In this document: positions 17,524 to 26,711 of the stretch, piece after piece
Numbering within the stretch: position 1 is the first letter of the stretch
How the letters are laid out: the number at the start of each line of letters is the position of its first letter
Source: Luteirhabdus pelagi
GTDB lineage: Bacteria; Bacteroidota; Bacteroidia; Flavobacteriales; Flavobacteriaceae
Direction: 5' to 3'
Length of the DNA stretch: 64,000 nt
Assembly: GCF_016827595.1 (NCBI RefSeq)
Contig: NZ_JAECMS010000001.1
Coordinates: forward strand, 124,001 to 188,000
Made by a program: the position numbers and the translations under genes
The notes under the pieces: generated by a model
What the model saw: the letters and a program-made list of their open reading frames with translations, nothing else
Databases searched by the model: none
Told to the model about the DNA's origin: nothing

Positions 17524-19005
17524 TTACTTTTTGACAATTCGGTATACGTCTGTTGTTTCTTTTGTTTCCATCATTATAAAATAAAGTGCGGCTGGTAGTT
17601 TAGAAAGATCGACCTCAATATTACCTGTTCCCTCGATACGCTGATCATGAAATACATTTTGACCCTCCACTGTAAATACCGAAATGGTCACAACAGCATT
17701 TGGCACTCCTTGAATGTAGCATTTCGAATTGGTCGGATTAGGATATACAGTTATAGTATTCGAAAGGATATCGTCAATCCCTAATGTGACGCCCATATCC
17801 AAAAAGTCGGGTATATCGTTGTTGTTGGTGTCATCGTCTAAAGGATCTCCATTGTTGTTATAATCTTCATTTTCTGTCAATACCCCGTCACCATCATCGT
17901 CTTCATCCAAATAATTTTCAACGGCATCGGAATCGGTATCGATAAACTCATAGCTGTTCGGACCAAACCCAGCACCAATACCCGTTATTTCAGTAATGGT
18001 TGGCACCAAATCGCCATCGTCGTCTTCATCCAAATAATTGGGTGTGCCATCCCCATCGGTATCATCATCGGTTAGGTCACCGTTATTATTAATATCCTCC
18101 AATACATCAGATACCCCATCGTTATCGGCATCTTCGGCGCCTTCAACCATGATAGTAAAAGAGGTAAGAGAATAACAGCCGTATTCAATTTCTTCTACTC
18201 GCGCAAAAATCTGCTGCGGATTGGCACTATTGGTATAGGCCTCAGGGGTAGCGATAGCATTTGTTCCATTTTCTGCGTCTGCCAAGGTTTCAAAATACAA
18301 GATTTGATGTGTTATTGGGTCCAATCCGGCTAAAATGAGAGCATCATTCTGGGTGAGGTCGAACACCTCTATTCCGTCGTTCCCAACATCCTCGAGTATA
18401 AGATCGTCAGCTTCTCCCAATGGCCACGACAGCGAAACCTGCAAACCTAATTCAACGATTTCAAAACATCCGGTACTACTATCTTCCACTCGAGCCCATA
18501 CGACATCCATAAAAGGATTGTCATTTAAATATGGAGAAGGCAGTTCAAACAAATCATTTTCAGCATTTAAAATCGCACCATGATAGGTTACCTCAACACC
18601 TGGAGCGCCACCACTGATTTCATCCGATTTTAAATCCAAATCAAAAGAGGTAAAACCGTCATTGTCGGGATCACACGCTACCAAAGGTGTTGGTATATTT
18701 ATCAATGGCAATGGAGAAAATGCCAGAACCAATTCATCGGTACAGGTCGTATTGCCATCGCTTACTTCAACAGTATAGGTTCCGCCAGTTGTAACTGAAA
18801 GTGTTGGCATTGTTTCATCGCTAATTTCAATAGCATCCTTAAACCATATATACGTATCACTGGAATCTCCTGTATCAGCATCCAATACAATTGTTTCACC
18901 TTCACAAGCATTTATATCCGGCCCAAGGTCTACGGGACAGTCCATTGCAACAGCATTAGAAATTGAAAAAACAAAAAGTATTGAATAGAGTAGTTTTTGA
19001 ATCAT
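17524..19005 (-). CDS. T9SS-exported protein with TSP3-type calcium repeats (paralogue B)
   Basis: 493 residues. Signal peptide ending NAVA, then an Ig/PKD-like domain (DLGPDINACEGETIVLDADT ... GGTYTVEVSDG, about 27-95), repeated extracellular modules with PLVACDPDNDGFTSFDLDLK and HGAILNAENDLFELPSPYLND, then TSP3-like calcium motifs (DADNDGVSDVLEDINNNGDL, DDTDGDGTPNYLDEDDDGD, DYNNNGDPLDDDTNNNDIPD at 290-410) and a T9SS type A sorting domain (VYPNPTNSKCYI ... YRIVKK). Exported across the outer membrane; probably an adhesin or surface protein. Its C-terminal third parallels the preceding gene on the same strand, 86 bases away. Confidence 0.88.
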   Translation of the reverse strand: MIQKLLYSILFVFSISNAVAMDCPVDLGPDINACEGETIVLDADTGDSSDTYIWFKDAIEISDETMPTLSVTTGGTYTVEVSDGNTTCTDELVLAFSPLPLINIPTPLVACDPDNDGFTSFDLDLKSDEISGGAPGVEVTYHGAILNAENDLFELPSPYLNDNPFMDVVWARVEDSSTGCFEIVELGLQVSLSWPLGEADDLILEDVGNDGIEVFDLTQNDALILAGLDPITHQILYFETLADAENGTNAIATPEAYTNSANPQQIFARVEEIEYGCYSLTSFTIMVEGAEDADNDGVSDVLEDINNNGDLTDDDTDGDGTPNYLDEDDDGDLVPTITEITGIGAGFGPNSYEFIDTDSDAVENYLDEDDDGDGVLTENEDYNNNGDPLDDDTNNNDIPDFLDMGVTLGIDDILSNTITVYPNPTNSKCYIQGVPNAVVTISVFTVEGQNVFHDQRIEGTGNIEVDLSKLPAALYFIMMETKETTDVYRIVKK

Positions 19006-19083
19006 ATTGACGAAATTTGTGGCAAAATAACAACTAACACTTTACCATACATGCTGTTATGTGTTAATTTTTTTTTTGACCTC

Positions 19084-19887
19084 ATGAATAAAAAAATTTC
19101 CAGCCTTCAAAACCCGACCGTCAAACAATTCAGATTGTTACAAGAAAAGTCGCGGGAGCGACGAAAGACCGGATTGTTTCCAATTGAAGGGGTACGTGAA
19201 ATCGGTTTAGCAATAAAAGGTGGGTATCGTATTCAAACCATTTTTTTTTCACCAGAAATAATCGAAGTACAAAAGTTGAATGAACTGATTGCGATGATTT
19301 CTTCGAAAGTGGAACAGATTGAAGTATCGGAAGAAGTATATGCATCTCTTGCTTACAGAGGTTCCACGGAAGGTGTTCTGGCCTTGGTTGAAAGCAAGCC
19401 CCATAATCTTGAAACCCTTCAACTTTCCCCAAATCCATTGGTGCTTATTGCTGAAGCACCCGAAAAGCCTGGAAATATCGGAGCTTTATTACGCACCGCC
19501 GATGCTGCTAACGTTGATGCGGTTATTATTGCAAACCCAAAGACCGATCTCTACAATCCAAACATTATTAGAAGTAGCGTTGGTTGTGTATTTACCAACA
19601 AAGTTGCCATGGGAAGTACTGCAGAAATTATCGCTTATTTGAAAGAGAACAACATCGCCATTTATTGCGCCGCGCTACAAGCCTCCATACCCTATCATAC
19701 CTGCGACTATACCGAATCTTCAGCCTTAGTAGTGGGAACAGAAGCCACAGGACTATCGGACGAATGGCTAAAGGCGAGTACGCAAAATATCATCATTCCA
19801 ATGCAGGGCGAAATAGATAGCATGAATGTTTCAGTAGCAGCAGGAATCCTTATCTTTGAGGCCAAACGACAGCGAGATTTCAAATAA
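19084..19887 (+). CDS. TrmH/SpoU-family RNA methyltransferase
   Basis: 267 residues from the ATG at 19084 (MNKKISSLQNPTVKQFRLL); the frame extends upstream to 18997 but those residues do not fit the family. N-terminal substrate-binding domain with RRKTGLFPIEGVREI, then the SPOUT knot: EAPEKPGNIGALLRTADAAN (motif 1), VVGTEATGLSD (motif 2) and IPMQGEIDSMNVSVAAGI (motif 3), which bind S-adenosylmethionine. Members methylate the 2'-O of ribose in tRNA or rRNA; which site this one targets cannot be read from sequence. Transcribed away from the T9SS gene. Confidence 0.92.
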   Translation: MNKKISSLQNPTVKQFRLLQEKSRERRKTGLFPIEGVREIGLAIKGGYRIQTIFFSPEIIEVQKLNELIAMISSKVEQIEVSEEVYASLAYRGSTEGVLALVESKPHNLETLQLSPNPLVLIAEAPEKPGNIGALLRTADAANVDAVIIANPKTDLYNPNIIRSSVGCVFTNKVAMGSTAEIIAYLKENNIAIYCAALQASIPYHTCDYTESSALVVGTEATGLSDEWLKASTQNIIIPMQGEIDSMNVSVAAGILIFEAKRQRDFK

Positions 19888-19920
19888 AAAAACTGCAAAT
19901 CGCCTCTTCACTACAACTGC

Positions 19921-21153
19921 ATGACTCCAGAAACGCTATTCTACATCATCATCGGAATTTTAACGGTGAGTTTTATAATCGACCAAATTCTAGATGCTCT
20001 GAATGCCAAACATTTTGGCGACCCTATACCATCGGAACTGAGCGATGTGTATGATGAAGAAGCCTATCACAAATCCCAATCCTATAAAAAGGAACGCTAT
20101 AAATTCGGAGTCATTACCGCAACGATTACGTTTTTAGGAACATTGGCTTTTTTCTTCTTCGACGGCTTTGCGTTTGTCGACAATCTGGCTCGGACCTTAT
20201 CGGATAACGCTATTATCGTGGGCCTGGTTTTCTTCGGAATCATTCTCTTCGCAGGTGATATCTTGATGCTTCCCTTCAGTTATTACAGCACTTTCGTAAT
20301 TGAAGAGAAATACGGTTTCAACAAAACCACCATCGCAACATTTTTTATGGATAAGGTGAAGGGTTGGTTGATGTTGGCTATGATTGGCGGCTCGCTTTTT
20401 GCCCTAATCATTTGGTTCTACCAAACAGTTGGGACCGACTTTTGGTGGTATGCCTGGGGAATGGTAACCGTATTTGTCGTTTTTATGAATCTTTATTACG
20501 CACGCTTGATTGTTCCCTTATTTAACAAACAGTCGCCATTGGAAGAAGGTTCCTTGCGCTCCAAGATTGAAGCTTATGCCCAACAAGTCGGATTTACCTT
20601 GGATAAGATTTTTGTGATCGACGGTTCTAAACGAAGTACGAAGGCTAATGCCTATTTCTCTGGCTTCGGACGAGAAAAACGAATCACGCTTTATGATACT
20701 TTAATAGATGACTTAGAAGAAGAGGAAATCGTGGCGGTGTTGGCCCATGAGGTTGGTCACTATAAACGGAATCACATTATTGTAAATCTTCTGGCTTCGA
20801 TCATTACGACTGGCTTCACGTTTTGGCTATTATCTTTGTTTGTTGGTAATCCACTGCTTTCGGAGGCCCTGAATGTTTCGCAGCCTTCCTTCCATATTGG
20901 TTTAATCGCCTTTGGGGTGTTGTATAGTCCTATTTCGGAAATCACCGGACTTGTTATGAATTACCTTTCCAGAAAGTTTGAATACCAAGCCGACGATTAT
21001 GCAAAAAACACCTATGCCGCAGCTCCATTAGTGGCTGGGTTAAAAAAACTTTCCAAAAACAATCTAAGCAATCTTACCCCGCATCCGGCGTACGTCTTTG
21101 CGCACTATTCGCATCCGCCATTGTTAAAGCGGTATCGGAATTTGGTGAGGTGA
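19921..21153 (+). CDS. M48 family metallopeptidase (Ste24/CAAX protease 1-like)
   Basis: 410 residues, integral membrane zinc protease. Several transmembrane helices in the first 200 residues (YIIIGILTVSFIID, ITATITFLGTLAFFFF, LMLAMIGGSLFALIIWF), then the zinc site HEVGH at residues 276-280 with the third ligand Glu354 in FEYQADDYA. The SKRSTKANAYFSGFG segment before the active site is typical. Family members cleave membrane-associated substrates for quality control; bacteria do not prenylate, so the CAAX name is historical. Starts 33 bases after the methyltransferase gene and is followed by the long repeat-bearing gap. Confidence 0.93.
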   Translation: MTPETLFYIIIGILTVSFIIDQILDALNAKHFGDPIPSELSDVYDEEAYHKSQSYKKERYKFGVITATITFLGTLAFFFFDGFAFVDNLARTLSDNAIIVGLVFFGIILFAGDILMLPFSYYSTFVIEEKYGFNKTTIATFFMDKVKGWLMLAMIGGSLFALIIWFYQTVGTDFWWYAWGMVTVFVVFMNLYYARLIVPLFNKQSPLEEGSLRSKIEAYAQQVGFTLDKIFVIDGSKRSTKANAYFSGFGREKRITLYDTLIDDLEEEEIVAVLAHEVGHYKRNHIIVNLLASIITTGFTFWLLSLFVGNPLLSEALNVSQPSFHIGLIAFGVLYSPISEITGLVMNYLSRKFEYQADDYAKNTYAAAPLVAGLKKLSKNNLSNLTPHPAYVFAHYSHPPLLKRYRNLVR

Positions 21154-21278
21154 AGCTTTATGCTTTATGCTAAATTTGAATAAATTTCTTCTCTACAACA
21201 AATAACGTTACATTATAACTTTCTAATTCTATTGCCTTACTCCTACTTCAAAATCTGTCATTTGTGATTTGTGTTTTT

Positions 21279-21412
21279 CTTGGGCAATCCCTTCTCGCCC
21301 TATGCTCGTTCGGGCCGGGCTTTCGCTACTCGCTTTCCCGCAAAAGCGGAAAGAGCTCAAACACTTCGACAAGCTCAGTGTAAACAGGCCGCTCAATCCC
21401 TATTGCTTTTTT
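21279..21412. repeat. REP-like composite element
   Basis: GC-rich island in an AT-rich gap. It contains GGGCAATCCCTTCTCGCCC, a hairpin GCTTTCCCGC-AAAA-GCGGAAAGAGC (21332-21355), and CTTCGACAAGCTCAGTGT (21364-21381) flanked by ACACT/AGTGT, then CGCTCAATCCCTATTGC. Sequences of this type recur between genes in Flavobacteriaceae genomes. No coding capacity in the element; boundaries are approximate. Confidence 0.6.
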
Positions 21413-21600
21413 GGCATTTAGTTGATAGTCGCTAGTTGTCGGAAACAAATAGCTATTAATTTTTAGAACTAAGGATACTCTGGATAATTTAGCTCTTAGA
21501 GCAATCAACATCCCAGAACTAAAGTCTATGGACTATCGACTAAGTCTTCGCTTCTTTGTCCCTTTGCTTCTTTGCCACTTTGCCAAACAGCATCAACAGT

Positions 21601-21680
21601 ATCAAATCACAAATTCCAAATCCCAAATTCCAAATCCCAAATTCCAAATTCCAAATTCCAAACTCCAAACTCCAAACTCC
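21601..21680. repeat. Short degenerate tandem repeat (CAAATTCC/CAAATCCC type)
   Basis: About ten imperfect copies of a 7-base unit CAAATTC or CAAATCC in a row, drifting into CAAACTC. It precedes and merges into the 124-bp tandem repeat. Confidence 0.75.
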
Positions 21681-21911
21681 AAAAACCAATAGTTATAACC
21701 GATTCTTCTCAACTCCTAGACTCATAGACTTATAGACTCCTCCTCAACTTATTGCCTCATTTTCAAATTTGCTCCACAGCATCAAATCCCAAATCCCAAA
21801 CTCCAAAAACCAATAGCTATAACCGATTCTTCTCAACTCTTAGACTCATAGACTTATAGACTCCTCCTCAACTTATTGACTGATTTTCAAATTTTCTCTA
21901 CAGCATCAACA
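21672..21911. repeat. 124-bp tandem direct repeat, two copies
   Basis: Copy 1 (21672-21795) and copy 2 (21796-about 21911) align with a constant offset of 124 bases: both contain ACCAATAG-TATAACCGATTC, CTCATAGACTTATAGACTCC and CAGCATCAA, differing at only a few bases. CAGCATCAACAGTATCAA also occurs just before the array (about 21587) and again after copy 2, which suggests repeat expansion. No open reading frame of note. Confidence 0.85.
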
Positions 21912-21953
21912 GTATCAATAGCATCAAATCCCAAATCACAAATCACAAATCCC

Positions 21954-22002
21954 AAATTCGAAATCGAAATCGAAATCGAAAATCGTAAATCGTAAATCGA
22001 AT
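21954..22002. repeat. AAATCG-type microsatellite tract
   Basis: Successive 6-7 base units AAATCG, AAATCG, AAATCGT and AAATCGA form a short tandem tract about 100 bases before the mechanosensitive channel gene. With the preceding repeats it fills the 950-base gap 21154-22104, in which no gene was recognised. Confidence 0.7.
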
Positions 22003-22104
22003 AGGCTCCCCCGCCATCAACCATCGACTGCATACTACATCCTCTTTCAATCCTAACATTCCTTTAGCGTTTCCGTACCCTCTTTTTCCGTATTTTATGG
22101 AATT

Positions 22105-23913
22105 ATGAAAACACAACCAACCCAGCCAGGTCATTGGACCGCCTTTTTTACCTTTTTCTTCTTGTTATTCATATCCTTCGGATATTCTCAAAATGATTCT
22201 ATTTCCAATCAAAAGGATACAACTTCAGAAAAGTCGCTTCCTTCAAAGGAGCCAATAGTTTCCGATGATGAGCAATACGCCTCCAATCCCTTTTCCGATT
22301 ATAATGAAGCCTATTACAAAGTAGATCGCTTTAACGACCAGATTGGGCTTCCCCCTACCGAATACAACCTTCGTACGCCACAGGCAGCATTGGAGCATTT
22401 CATCATTCATGCTCGAAACGACGATTTTAAGACTGCTAGTTATGTGCTAAACCTAAATCTTCTTCCCACAACCCTAACCCATGAAGAGGCGGCAACATTG
22501 GCGGAAAAATTATATTTCGTTATAAATCAGCGGGTAAATATTGATTGGGATGGACTTTCGGACCGACCCGATGGACAAATTGATATTAGCACGACCACAA
22601 ACAAGGCAATCGCTGGAAAACCACGTCGGAGTGTTGTCTTTGGTGAGGTTGTACTTAACGACCGTGATATCGTGATGCGCGTACAACGAGTTCGCTATAA
22701 GGAATTTGGTGCCTTTTGGGCTATTTCTGCCAATACGGTCGAAAATATAGAACCCCTCTATGCCGAGTATGGCCCTCGAAAGCTAGATCGAATGATGCCG
22801 GACTGGGCTCGCATTAAATGGCTTGGCTTTCCTGTCTGGAAATTGGTTGGAATTATCGTTATCCTTATCATATCATGGTTCTTTGGAAAGCTAATCACCC
22901 TCATCATAAAAAAGCTCCTTCAAAACTCTGATCGCATTTGGCTTCGTCATATTGCAAGCAAGCTGTCAAAACCAGCTGGTGTACTATTCGGGACACTCCT
23001 GTTTTATATTTTATTGGACAATCTACTCTCTCTTTCAGGAGGCTTTGCAGACATCGTATATACCAGTTTGATAATTCTGATAATCGGTTCCATCACCTGG
23101 TTTGTAACGAAATTTGTAGATTATTTAATGACCTATATCGCCGAAAACAAAATCGGCGATGTTTCGGAGGAAACCAACGAGGAGGCACGAAAAATGCTCA
23201 CCTATATCTCCGTCGCTCGACGGGTGGTAACGTTTTTAGTCGTCGTAATAGGTGGATATATCATCATTTCACAATTTAGAGCCTTAGAAAAAGTAGGTAT
23301 CTCCCTCTTGGCTTCTGCGGGAGTCGCAACCGTTGTATTGGGTATTGCAGCACAAAGTACCCTTGGAAATTTTATCGCCGGACTGCAAATAGCCATCACC
23401 AAACCCGTTCGGGTAGGTGATACTGTCATTATCAAGGAAGACTGGGGGAATGTAGAGGAAATCGGCTTCACCTATATGGTCGTTCGCACCTGGGATTTAC
23501 GACGTTTAGTAGTTCCGTTGAAATATGTAATCACGAATATTTTTGAAAATTGGTCAATGACGAGTTCCCACCAAATCAGACCGATTATCCTTCATGCTGA
23601 TTATAGGGTGAAGGTATCTAAAATCCGTTCAAAGTTTGAAGAACTGTTGAAAGCTTCAGACGATTGGGACGAAGACAATCCGCCGGTTGTTGAAGTGGTC
23701 GATACTTCCGAAGAAAGCATCCAAATCCGTGCGCTCTGTAGCGCCAAGGATGCGCAGACCACTTGGAAACTTCACTGTAAGCTACGCGAAGAATTAGTTG
23801 ACTATATCAGCGAACTCGAAGATGGCTTATTCCTTACCAGAACTCGTGTAGATGTCGCAAAAGCAGAAGACATCAAGAAAAAACGAGAGGCTTCAAAGAA
23901 TGACGATTCATGA
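22105..23913 (+). CDS. MscS-family mechanosensitive ion channel
   Basis: 602 residues. Signal peptide-like start (FFTFFFLLFISFGYSQ), a periplasmic domain of about 200 residues (LRTPQAALEHFIIHARNDDF region), then about five membrane helices (VWKLVGIIVILIISWFFG, FGTLLFYILLDNLL, VVTFLVVVIGGYIII) and the MscS pore/beta domain: SAGVATVVLGIAAQSTLGNF pore helix, ITKPVRVGDTVIIKEDWGNV and the TWDLRRLVVP strand. Opens under membrane tension to release solutes during hypo-osmotic shock. The charged C-terminus is cytosolic. Follows the repeat-rich gap with no clear promoter. Confidence 0.93.
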   Translation: MKTQPTQPGHWTAFFTFFFLLFISFGYSQNDSISNQKDTTSEKSLPSKEPIVSDDEQYASNPFSDYNEAYYKVDRFNDQIGLPPTEYNLRTPQAALEHFIIHARNDDFKTASYVLNLNLLPTTLTHEEAATLAEKLYFVINQRVNIDWDGLSDRPDGQIDISTTTNKAIAGKPRRSVVFGEVVLNDRDIVMRVQRVRYKEFGAFWAISANTVENIEPLYAEYGPRKLDRMMPDWARIKWLGFPVWKLVGIIVILIISWFFGKLITLIIKKLLQNSDRIWLRHIASKLSKPAGVLFGTLLFYILLDNLLSLSGGFADIVYTSLIILIIGSITWFVTKFVDYLMTYIAENKIGDVSEETNEEARKMLTYISVARRVVTFLVVVIGGYIIISQFRALEKVGISLLASAGVATVVLGIAAQSTLGNFIAGLQIAITKPVRVGDTVIIKEDWGNVEEIGFTYMVVRTWDLRRLVVPLKYVITNIFENWSMTSSHQIRPIILHADYRVKVSKIRSKFEELLKASDDWDEDNPPVVEVVDTSEESIQIRALCSAKDAQTTWKLHCKLREELVDYISELEDGLFLTRTRVDVAKAEDIKKKREASKNDDS

Positions 23914-24023
23914 ATCTTGAGCATTAAATAGTTTCTTTTTCAACCTAAGTTTTTCATATCTTTCCATCACCGATTGGCGCAACTTTTGTTGATTGTTCCT
24001 GTAGGAAATTGTACCTTTAATTT

Positions 24024-26228
24024 ATGACTGAAGCCGTACTGGAAGCCGAAAAAAAGCAGCTCGCAAAAGAGTATAAGGAGTTGCTCCGAATTAGCTATCG
24101 CACTCTTTCCGAGGAAGATAAAAAGCTGATACGGAGTGCTTTCGACGTGGCTGTCGATGCCCATAAGGACCAACGTAGGAAAAGTGGTGAAGCATATATC
24201 TTCCACCCTATCGCCGTTGCTAAAATCGTCGCTTCCGAAATTGGCCTCGATGCTACCTCCATTGCTGCCGCCTTACTGCACGATGTTGTAGAAGACACCG
24301 AATATTCCTTAGCCGATCTCGAACAAATGTTCGGAGAAACGGTGGCGCGGATTGTGGACGGACTGACGAAGATTTCGAACATGCCGTACGATAAGGATGT
24401 TTCCCTTCAGGCCGAAAACTTCAGAAAGATGCTGCTCACCCTCAATGAGGATATTCGAGTCATTATAATTAAGATTGCCGACCGTTTGCATAACATGCAA
24501 ACCATGGAAAGCATGCCACCCCACAAACAGGTGAAGATTGCTTCAGAAACACTCTATATTTACGCTCCCCTCGCCCATCGTATTGGGTTGTACAACGTTA
24601 AAACGGAACTTGAGGACTTAGGATTGAAATATACCGAACCTGAGGTGTATGAAGATATTCATAGTAAAATCAAGGAAAGTAAAGAACAACAGGACGCGTA
24701 TATCGAAGAGTTTTCTAATATTCTGAAAAACTCTCTCAATGCGGAAGGCTTAGAGTATGAAATTAAAGGGCGACCAAAATCCATTTACTCGATTCGCCGA
24801 AAAATGGTGAAGCAAAATGTGGCCTTCGATGAAGTATACGACAAGTTTGCAGTTCGAATCATTTATAAAAGCAAACCAGAAAACGAGAAGTTCTTCGCCT
24901 GGAAAATATACAGTATCGTTACCGACCACTTTAGACCGAACCCAACCCGCCTTCGCGATTGGATTTCTTCTCCTAAATCCACTGGCTATGAAGCCTTGCA
25001 CATTACCGTTATGGGACCAAAAGGCCGTTGGGTGGAAGTGCAGATTCGGAGTCAACGAATGAATGAAATAGCAGAAAAAGGCTACGCCGCCCATTACAAA
25101 TACAAAAACAACGAACAAGATGATGGGGGTCTCGACCAATGGTTATCGAAACTTCAGGAAACGCTTGAAAACAGCGAGATAAGTGCCATCGACTTTGTAG
25201 AGGAATTCAAATTGAACCTATACGCCAAGGAAATCTTTGTCTTTAGTCCGAAAGGCGATCTTTTCTCGTTGGCGAAAGGTGCCACCGCTTTGGATTTTGC
25301 TTTCGCAGTACATACAGAAGTCGGGCTTCACACCCGTGGAACCAAGGTGAACGGTAAACTAGTACCGCTTAGTCACGAACTAAGCAGTGGTGATCAAGTA
25401 GAAATAATTACTTCAGAAAAAAGCAAACCTACCGCCAACTGGTTGAACTACGCCACAACCGGTAAAGCACGTTCGAAAATCAAATCCTCACTCAAGGAAG
25501 AACGCAAACGTATTGCTGCCGATGGTAAGGAAATCCTGAAGCGTAAGCTTCGTTCCCTTAAGATTGAACTGAACGAAAAGACGGTCAACCAACTGGTAAG
25601 CTTCTTCAAGTTGAAGACGAGTTTAGATCTTTTCTACCGCGTAGGAGCTGGTATTATCGATAATCAAAAGTTGAAGGATTTCGCCGCTTCACGAAGCAAT
25701 GCACTGGTTAGCTTCTTCAAGAATAGAATTCGAAAACCTGCTAATAAGGAAGAAGTCGATAAGGAAGAAATTACCGAAAAATACGATCAGCTTGTCTTTG
25801 GCAAGGAAGAAGAACGGTTGGATTACAATATGGCAAATTGTTGTAACCCGATTCCTGGCGACGATGTGTTCGGCTTTGTTACTGTGAATGATGGCATAAA
25901 GGTTCACAAAAAGAACTGTCCGAATGCGTTGCAACTTCAAAGCAATTACAGCTACCGTATCATGCCTGCCCAATGGATCGATAGCACACAGCGCGACTTT
26001 AAGTCGGAATTGATCATTACCGGTATCGACGCCGTCGGACTCGTAAATGAGGTTACCAAGGTAATTTCAAACAACCTTCACATAGATATGAAGAGCGTTC
26101 ACTTCGATAGTAACGATGGCGTGTTCAACGGAAAGATTACTGTGGTGGTAAACAATAAGAATACCTTGAACAACCTTGTGGAACGCATCAAAAAAATTAA
26201 TGGAATCGACAAAGTGACCCGCGTATAA
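24024..26228 (+). CDS. rel: Bifunctional (p)ppGpp synthetase/hydrolase, RelA/SpoT family
   Basis: 734 residues. HD hydrolase domain (about 35-190, with FHPIAVAKIV and the metal-binding LLHDVVEDT), synthetase domain (about 245-350, with KGRPKSIYSIRRKM and YDKFAVRIIY), TGS domain (about 405-465, IFVFSPKGDLFSLAKGATALDFAF), a conserved Cys region (NCCNPIPGDDVFGFV near 605) and a C-terminal ACT domain (about 660-734). Both catalytic halves look intact, so it should make and remove the stringent-response alarmone. It leads a run rel-fur-purA with 24- and 3-base gaps. Confidence 0.97.
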   Translation: MTEAVLEAEKKQLAKEYKELLRISYRTLSEEDKKLIRSAFDVAVDAHKDQRRKSGEAYIFHPIAVAKIVASEIGLDATSIAAALLHDVVEDTEYSLADLEQMFGETVARIVDGLTKISNMPYDKDVSLQAENFRKMLLTLNEDIRVIIIKIADRLHNMQTMESMPPHKQVKIASETLYIYAPLAHRIGLYNVKTELEDLGLKYTEPEVYEDIHSKIKESKEQQDAYIEEFSNILKNSLNAEGLEYEIKGRPKSIYSIRRKMVKQNVAFDEVYDKFAVRIIYKSKPENEKFFAWKIYSIVTDHFRPNPTRLRDWISSPKSTGYEALHITVMGPKGRWVEVQIRSQRMNEIAEKGYAAHYKYKNNEQDDGGLDQWLSKLQETLENSEISAIDFVEEFKLNLYAKEIFVFSPKGDLFSLAKGATALDFAFAVHTEVGLHTRGTKVNGKLVPLSHELSSGDQVEIITSEKSKPTANWLNYATTGKARSKIKSSLKEERKRIAADGKEILKRKLRSLKIELNEKTVNQLVSFFKLKTSLDLFYRVGAGIIDNQKLKDFAASRSNALVSFFKNRIRKPANKEEVDKEEITEKYDQLVFGKEEERLDYNMANCCNPIPGDDVFGFVTVNDGIKVHKKNCPNALQLQSNYSYRIMPAQWIDSTQRDFKSELIITGIDAVGLVNEVTKVISNNLHIDMKSVHFDSNDGVFNGKITVVVNNKNTLNNLVERIKKINGIDKVTRV

Positions 26229-26234
26229 AAATCG

Positions 26235-26242
26235 TACCTTTG
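26235..26242 (+). promoter_or_regulatory. Candidate -7 box upstream of fur-purA
   Basis: TACCTTTG is a full TAnnTTTG match 10 bases before the ATG of the Fur-family gene; a GTG rather than TTG lies near the -33 distance. Would give a very short leader, so it may give an internal promoter in the rel-fur-purA run. Confidence 0.45.
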
Positions 26243-26252
26243 CCCTTTCAAT

Positions 26253-26708
26253 ATGAGCGCGAAAACCCAACAGAATAACCAAGCCATCGTCAAGAATGTC
26301 TTTACGACCTTTCTTGAAGAAAAAGGGCATCGCAAAACGCCGGAACGCTACGCTATCCTTCAGGAAATTTATGATCATGAGGATCACTTCGACATCGAGT
26401 CGCTGTACATCAACATGAAAAATAAAAACTATCGCGTGAGCCGGGCGACCCTGTACAATACTATCGAATTATTGCTAGAGTGCGGATTGGTACGCAAACA
26501 TCAGTTTGGTCAGAATCAGGCACATTACGAAAAGAGCTATTTCGACAAACAGCACGATCATGTTATCCTAAGCAATGGCGAGGTAATCGAATTCTGTGAT
26601 CCGCGCATTCAATCTATCAAAAAAACAATCGAAGAGGTTTTCGATATCGAGATTTCCCACCATTCTCTTTACTTCTACGGAAACCGAAAAGACCAAAACC
26701 AAGACTAA
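26253..26708 (+). CDS. Fur family transcriptional regulator
   Basis: 151 residues. Winged-helix DNA-binding domain ([29 protein letters not shown] ... [21 protein letters not shown]) followed by the dimerisation domain with metal ligands in [16 protein letters not shown] and [14 protein letters not shown]. The Cys-X-X-Cys pair that normally follows DHxI in Fur is absent: the segment reads [11 protein letters not shown], with one Cys only. So the structural zinc site of classical Fur is missing or altered. Probably a metal-responsive repressor of iron or related genes. purA starts 3 bases after the stop. Confidence 0.88.
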   Translation: MSAKTQQNNQAIVKNVFTTFLEEKGHRKTPERYAILQEIYDHEDHFDIESLYINMKNKNYRVSRATLYNTIELLLECGLVRKHQFGQNQAHYEKSYFDKQHDHVILSNGEVIEFCDPRIQSIKKTIEEVFDIEISHHSLYFYGNRKDQNQD

Positions 26709-26711
26709 CAC

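Noticed and set aside
19006-19083. Upstream start of the TrmH-like gene at 18997
   Set aside because: The added residues come from the intergenic region and overlap the T9SS gene start; the ATG at 19084 begins the conserved domain.
21601-22002. Possible CRISPR array in the repeat-rich gap
   Set aside because: Units are 7, 124 and 6-7 bases without uniform repeats separated by unique spacers, and no cas gene is near.
25699-25973. Small frames on both strands within rel
   Set aside because: All lie inside the rel coding sequence with no supporting motif.
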